From Verrucomicrobiia bacterium (GTDB taxonomy: Bacteria; Verrucomicrobiota; Verrucomicrobiia; Limisphaerales; JADLHS01), in NCBI GenBank assembly GCA_011525685.1, contig WYBW01000163.1:1-54290 (forward strand): a DNA stretch of 54,290 nt. The letters run 5' to 3'. This document shows positions 50,059-54,290 of the stretch, piece by piece (the first letter of the stretch is position 1; every line of letters starts with the position of its first letter). Under the pieces are notes generated by a model. The model was not told where the DNA came from, searched no databases, and saw only the letters and a program-made list of their open reading frames with translations. A program made the translations under genes and the position numbers.

Positions 50059-53000
50059 TCATGGTGTGACTGCATACGTCACCCGATAAAAGCGATTCCC
50101 GGTGGTTGAGACGGTTTGGTCCACATACGTTGTTGGCGTGTTCGTCGGAGTGTGACTGACGGATTGCCAGACGGCGGCGTCACCCAGGCGGTCGGTGTGC
50201 TCAATGGTGTAAGGCTCGCCGGGCCGGCAATGGAAACTCATTTGGAAACGGCCCTCCGGCGTGAAACCAAGCTGCTCCAGGAGGAAAGGCGTCTGCCACG
50301 TGGCTGATTGCATCAAGGTGGGCGGGCACTTGCCGTGGTTGTTCCACAAGTCGTACAGCTCCTGCCCTTTGGTGTTGGTCCGGTTCTCGTCCCGCAGAAA
50401 CTCGATGAACTCCTTGCTCGTGCTCTGAAAGTAAAGGCGCACTTCCGCCCGGGTGGCGCGGGGCGGCACATCGTACAAGGTGCTGTCCCAATACTGCCCG
50501 TCCTCGTAGCTGTAACCCGCCGGCGCGCCTCCGAACGCGGCGAACGCCTCGTTGGTGAAGCCGCGCGGCGGAATGCGGTTGTCATCGAAAATCTTGTTGT
50601 TGAGGACGAAGTGCAGTGAAGGTCCCTCGGGCAAGCCCACCAGGTTGGTGATGTTCTGGTCAATGCCCGGATGCACCTCGTAAATCTTCGCCTGCGCGTC
50701 GTGGGTCAGCACGCCGGTGTCGGGATCATAAGCGGCGGATTCCGCAAGCAGCGCGGCGTCCGCGTGGTAGAACCGGGCGTTGATCCACATCCGCCGGCCC
50801 TCGGGATAACCGGTCGGCAACTTGTGGCCGCAGTTGTTGGTGATGAACACCTTGATCCGCGCCCCGGCGTCCTGGATCGCCAGATCGGCGGCGTTCTGCA
50901 ACATGGAAGTGGCCCGGGCGACGCCGGCGGTGATCGCCGTCCCAGGCACCTGGTTCGAGTAGAGATTCACCAGCAGGAGCGGCAGCCAGGTGCTGTGACC
51001 GGTCAGGTCATGCAAAGGCAGGTCCTGTCGCAACGGCGTGGCGGGATGTTGATTCGGGTCGCAACCGTACCCGGCGACGTCCCGCATGTGACAATCCTGA
51101 CACGTGGCCACACGGCCATCCGGCTTGTTGCCGGCGAACCTGGGCAGATGCACGCCGGCGGGCGTGTTGAACTCGCTGTGCAACCACTCGCTGTAAGTGC
51201 GCTCGACGACCCCGAGTTTGTGCGGGCCGAAATCGGTGGCCGGACGATCCAGATCGTTCGGTTGGTAAACACCCCCGGCGTCCCGCTCGAACACAGGATT
51301 GCTGACGTCGTGGCAGGTGCCGCAGAAGGCGGCTTCCCGGTGAAACGGAGAAACCGTCACCTCGTGCGGAGCGACAGCGTCGCTGAACGGCCCGCGACGC
51401 GAGGACTGAAAATCCAGATGCACCATCGCCGAGGCGAAATTGGTGCCGGGATTCAGCATGGCCGCGAGGATGGCGGCGTCCTGCGGCGGGCTGATGCCGG
51501 TGTCAAAGATGGGATCCACCATCCGGTGACAGAGGTCGCACGACACCCCGACCTTGTCCGAATTCAACATGGCGCGGCCATCGGTGGGAACGGATCGTCC
51601 CATCACCCAGCCAGTATGGATGTGGCAGCGCAGACAAAGATCCCCGCTGTTGCGGGCGTCCTGATTGGCGATGGCCAGATTGGCCTCGAACAAAGGGTCA
51701 ATCGAAGCGTGCGCCATCATGCTGCCCTGCCAGGTGAACCAGGGTTCGGTGTTCGGATTGTAATTACCGTGGCAGGAGGCGCAGTTCTGCGGGGTGGCCA
51801 GCGACGAGTTGAGTTCCAGCGGTTGCGTGCCGGGCAGATCGAAATCCCGCAACGTGGTGGGCACGCGGGCGGCCACTGTCGGCGAAATGATCGTGAACGC
51901 GCTGTCACTCTGGTCTTGACTCGTGTTGTCCAGGTAATCTCTGGCGATCAGGCGAATCCGAGCATTGGGGCTGGGCCGATCAGCCGGAGTCCAGGCAAAC
52001 CAACCGGTATTCGGCAAGCCAACGGCCACGCGGTCGTAGGTCGCGCCACCGTCCAGCGAAACGTAAATGTCCAGGCTCGCCACCCCGTTCGGATCCGTTG
52101 CCGACCAGGTGATGTTGGTCGTCTGTTCGCCGACCAGCACCTCGCCGCCGTTGGGTTTCAAGACGGTCAGGGCTGGCCCGTTGGTGTCTGGCGGACAGGG
52201 GTTGGGAGTGCAACTCGTGCCCACACCTTGGAAGGTGCCGCCCAAGGTGGCACACTCAGCGGCCGTCGTAATGGAGCAATTGCCGCTGGGCAGGCAACAC
52301 GCGCCAACCTGCGCCGGCGGAATGAAGTCCACTTGTAGCCGGGGACGGCGCGCGCCACCGGACACCGTGCTTTCGCGGCTGTGGAACTGGCGCGCCGTTT
52401 CGATCAGATTCCCTTCCGCGCCGCGGACCAACCAGCCAAAATTGGCGGCGGGATTGGCCAGCCAGAACTGCACGTCCTGCACCATCCCGGGCGTGGACCA
52501 CGAATAGTCGCCGTTGCTGGTGCCGACCGAGGCGGATCCACTGCTCGTGGTGCTGTAATCGCCCCCAATTTGCGTCCACCGGATGGTGTTGAAGAAGCGA
52601 TGCAACCACGTGGCATCGCCCGTCTGAGCGTCCGTCCCCTTGCCCTCCTGATCGGGAGCGTTGGAAGCGCCCTCGCCCCAGCTTGCCAGCACCCGGTGCA
52701 ACGTGTGACTGCGCGGGCTGCCATCAATGGTGCGCGACATGTAAAGCGTCAGTCGGACGTTGGTGATGGTCGCTGTGGGAGGGATGGCGCTCAGGTCGAA
52801 CTGGAGCAAAGCGCGGCGGGTATTCTCGCTGTCGCCCTGCTTGGTGTTGCCGGCAAACAGGTAAGTGCCCGCGCCGTTGCTGAGCTTTCCATCCTTCTCC
52901 TCGAACAACGTGTTGTCCTTGAGGGGCGTAAGCGTCACCGAATCAGCCCAGGCACTCTGAGTGCTGCCGACGGCGAGAACCAACAGGGCAGCGCAGAGAT

Positions 53001-53100
53001 TCAGGAAGTGGCGGCCCTTCAGATGGAAGCCAGCCAACGAACGCAACCGTCCAGCGGGTAGCAACTCGCGTGGCTTGAGAAGAGGGATGTTTGATTTCAT
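50059..53100 (-). CDS. Five-CXXCH multihaem cytochrome with N-terminal DNRLRE domain
   Basis: 1013 residues from ATG at 53100; a TTG 6 codons earlier is possible. Residues 1-50 hold the export signal (FLNLCAALLVLAVGSTQSAW). Residues about 55-260 are a DNRLRE domain (DSVTLTPLKDNTLFEEKDGK ... VQDVQFWLANPAANFGWLVR). A short Cys-rich segment follows (GACCLPSGNC...ECATLGGTFQG), then an Ig-like domain (LTVLKPNGGEVLVGEQTTNI). CXXCH motifs occur near 440 (CASCH), 487 (CLRCH), 520 (CDLCH), 594 (CGTCH) and 667 (CQDCH). The end (YTIEHTDRLGDAAVW ... RFYRVTYAVTP) is the shared C-terminal module. A surface-attached electron carrier paired with the peroxidase is a reasonable inference. Confidence 0.88.
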   Translation of the reverse strand: MKSNIPLLKPRELLPAGRLRSLAGFHLKGRHFLNLCAALLVLAVGSTQSAWADSVTLTPLKDNTLFEEKDGKLSNGAGTYLFAGNTKQGDSENTRRALLQFDLSAIPPTATITNVRLTLYMSRTIDGSPRSHTLHRVLASWGEGASNAPDQEGKGTDAQTGDATWLHRFFNTIRWTQIGGDYSTTSSGSASVGTSNGDYSWSTPGMVQDVQFWLANPAANFGWLVRGAEGNLIETARQFHSRESTVSGGARRPRLQVDFIPPAQVGACCLPSGNCSITTAAECATLGGTFQGVGTSCTPNPCPPDTNGPALTVLKPNGGEVLVGEQTTNITWSATDPNGVASLDIYVSLDGGATYDRVAVGLPNTGWFAWTPADRPSPNARIRLIARDYLDNTSQDQSDSAFTIISPTVAARVPTTLRDFDLPGTQPLELNSSLATPQNCASCHGNYNPNTEPWFTWQGSMMAHASIDPLFEANLAIANQDARNSGDLCLRCHIHTGWVMGRSVPTDGRAMLNSDKVGVSCDLCHRMVDPIFDTGISPPQDAAILAAMLNPGTNFASAMVHLDFQSSRRGPFSDAVAPHEVTVSPFHREAAFCGTCHDVSNPVFERDAGGVYQPNDLDRPATDFGPHKLGVVERTYSEWLHSEFNTPAGVHLPRFAGNKPDGRVATCQDCHMRDVAGYGCDPNQHPATPLRQDLPLHDLTGHSTWLPLLLVNLYSNQVPGTAITAGVARATSMLQNAADLAIQDAGARIKVFITNNCGHKLPTGYPEGRRMWINARFYHADAALLAESAAYDPDTGVLTHDAQAKIYEVHPGIDQNITNLVGLPEGPSLHFVLNNKIFDDNRIPPRGFTNEAFAAFGGAPAGYSYEDGQYWDSTLYDVPPRATRAEVRLYFQSTSKEFIEFLRDENRTNTKGQELYDLWNNHGKCPPTLMQSATWQTPFLLEQLGFTPEGRFQMSFHCRPGEPYTIEHTDRLGDAAVWQSVSHTPTNTPTTYVDQTVSTTGNRFYRVTYAVTP

Positions 53101-53705
53101 GCGAACAACTTTTGCCAAAGGTTGCTCACCTGCTGGGCGCGTGCTGCTGGTTGGATCGCCCTACCGCCAGCCGGGGCCGGTCGAGGTGATGGTTTTACAG
53201 TGGACCATTCATAAGAGATTGCGGTCCAAACTGGCTACACGAGGATTGCCGAACCTTGACCGTTTCTTGCGCGCGCCCTGAGTCGGTGGGGCGTTGATGG
53301 CAGGAGACTGCGTCCTGCGTATCGGAGTACCGCATTCGCGCGCGGCGTGCGGCCAAGTGTCCTCGAGCCATGAACCGCGATGGCATGGCGCCGGTTTTCC
53401 AACCGGAGACCTTGCCGTGTGGAGTAAACCCCGTGCCCGGCGCAACGGGCTTTCGGCGAAATGCTCCACTGGGCGAGCCAACTGGAAAGTCAGCGTCAGC
53501 GGCAGGCGGTTCATGCTAAGTGCATGCATTACCGGTTCGATGCTGAGTGTTGAGTGCAGGAAGTTGCAAGCTTCCACCGCGGATTCCCGATGCACGAATC
53601 ACGGCGCGTGCCGCGTCCCGGGGCTGCCCCTGTCAGTAATCCTCCCCCTTCCCATCCGTGTTCAATCGTATTGAGATCGTCCGGCTCGCGAGGTAACTAA
53701 ACTGC
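53101..53705. other. Intergenic region with a repeat element and no recognised gene
   Basis: About 600 bp. It holds the family B element at 53387-53497. Short open frames here lie on repeat sequence and none has a family signature. The stretch 53285-53340 (CAGGAGACTGCGTCCTGCGTATCGG type) may be a further repeat remnant, but no second copy is in the window. Confidence 0.5.
53387..53497. repeat. Interspersed inverted-repeat element, family B, copy 4
   Basis: A 111-bp element with left arm GGCGCCGGTTTTCCAACCGG (53387-53406) and right arm GCCAACTGGAAAGTCAGCG from 53476. The inner stretch TTTCGGCGAAATGCTCCAC matches the copy at 18794-18910, in the same orientation. Confidence 0.85.
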
Positions 53706-54005
53706 GTGATCATGCAGACGATCCAAGGAGACGAAACGAGCACCGGAATCAGGATTGATACCCGGCAGTTCGACACGCTCTTCCTCCGGCGGAACTGGAT
53801 CAGCGTGGTCATCCAGGAAGTCCCCGGCGGTCGATATTGGGAATGTCAGGGACACTGGACCGGGGATTTGGAAGCCGCCACGCGCTTTGCCAGTTGCGCG
53901 GCGGCGATGGCGCACGCCAGCGAGTTGAATCGTCCGAGACTGCAACTGGTCCTTCTGCGCGAATCAAGAGCGTGCGGGGTCATTCCTTTCAGCGCCATCG
54001 CCTGA
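53706..54005 (+). CDS. Small hypothetical protein
   Basis: 99 residues from GTG at 53706, or 97 from the ATG at 53712. The sequence has a plausible mixed alpha/beta composition (IRIDTRQFDTLFLRRNWISV, GRYWECQGHWTGDLEAATRF, ELNRPRLQLVLLRES) with no signal peptide, membrane segment or recognised motif. GAGG lies about 12 nt before the GTG. It could be a real small cytoplasmic protein. The opposite strand is also open here, so the call is tentative. Confidence 0.45.
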   Translation: MIMQTIQGDETSTGIRIDTRQFDTLFLRRNWISVVIQEVPGGRYWECQGHWTGDLEAATRFASCAAAMAHASELNRPRLQLVLLRESRACGVIPFSAIA

Positions 54006-54290
54006 CTGGCGCAACTTCTGGCAGGTTGACGCCCAACCTGAAGCGGGCTTCTCCTGTGCGTGATCGAAGTTCGAGGTCCGCGTGTTTGCCACTCCCGCTT
54101 TCCCCCATGGGCGACAGGTTCGACTGTTCTCGCCTTCCCCGGGCCTTTCCCCGTCGGGTAAAGTTCGCACGCGCCTCCGTGATCAATCAGGTTGCGAGAT
54201 CTCAACCACGGAACGAACCTCTTGGGCATGATCGGCGTGAGCTTGAACCAGACCGGCTCGCCTGATTCCAAGAGCGGGATCAAGTGCGAC
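54006..54290. other. Right-edge stretch without a recognised gene
   Basis: No frame here has a family signature. A minus-strand frame entering from the right edge (…SGEPVWFKLTPIMPKRFVPW…) could be the end of a gene lying outside the window, but there is too little to judge. A short palindromic GC-rich hairpin was not found. Confidence 0.3.

Noticed and set aside
53209..53595. 128-residue minus-strand frame near the right end
   Set aside because: Most of it is conceptual translation of the family B repeat, with no start signal or domain.
53846..54283. 145-residue minus-strand frame at the right edge
   Set aside because: It overlaps the small plus-strand gene and shows no motif; too little sequence to claim the end of a gene.
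1..54290. CRISPR arrays, tRNA or rRNA genes
   Set aside because: The repeats are dispersed inverted repeats and not regularly spaced direct repeats; no cloverleaf or rRNA sequence was recognised by eye.

Overview
This 54.3 kb, high-GC window looks like a chromosomal segment of a Verrucomicrobiota bacterium, probably of the Pedosphaera/Limisphaerales type. That placement is inferred, not proven. It rests on many secreted hydrolases (a ceramidase-like protein, CocE/NonD, DUF1080, ChbG-like, sulfatase and alkaline-phosphatase-like proteins), many beta-propeller proteins, an uncharacterised 'Y-x-[LIV]-[QE]-x-S ... W ... RFYR' C-terminal module on several exported proteins, and dense interspersed hairpin repeats. 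Core genes are bacterial and Gram-negative: tsf, rpsB, bamA, skp and dnaB.

Layout. 1-647 is the 5' part of a group II intron (class C-like) read on the minus strand. It sits directly after a GC-rich hairpin and its reverse-transcriptase frame runs off the left edge. 0.8-19 kb is a mosaic of mostly monocistronic exported degradative genes: an HpcH/HpaI aldolase, a glycoside-hydrolase-like protein, beta-propeller proteins, a ChbG/YdjC deacetylase, a ceramidase-type hydrolase, a CocE hydrolase, a DUF1080 lipoprotein, a TIM-barrel-like protein and a phosphodiesterase/alkaline phosphatase. Nearly every gap between them holds an inverted-repeat element of a few recurring families. 19-25.6 kb holds an ArnT-like glycosyltransferase, a PQQ-type propeller, DoxX, the rpsB-tsf pair with a clear terminator, and a MobA-like nucleotidyltransferase. 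25.9-32.5 kb holds a periplasmic S1C protease overlapping a large exported protein of unknown function, a sulfatase fused to an SGNH hydrolase, and an iron-dependent alcohol dehydrogenase.

32.7-37.2 kb is the most striking unit: a YtrA-like GntR repressor behind a promoter whose -10 region lies inside a perfect 9+9 bp inverted repeat, then an ABC ATPase, then a 940-residue ABC-2 permease with a complete seven-repeat RCC1-like propeller at its C terminus. 37.3-45.4 kb reads dnaB-bamA-giant propeller-skp on the minus strand. The propeller gene starts 2 nt after bamA, and it encodes seven SBBP blades with a block of seven BNR-type blades inserted inside the fifth. 45.5-53.1 kb has a NarL-type response regulator behind a terminator, two exported proteins (one with a DNRLRE domain), a dihaem cytochrome c peroxidase and a five-CXXCH cytochrome carrying its own DNRLRE domain. 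The last kilobase has another repeat copy and one small hypothetical gene.

No tRNA, rRNA, CRISPR array or complete transposase was recognised. All family assignments come from motif reading without database searches.
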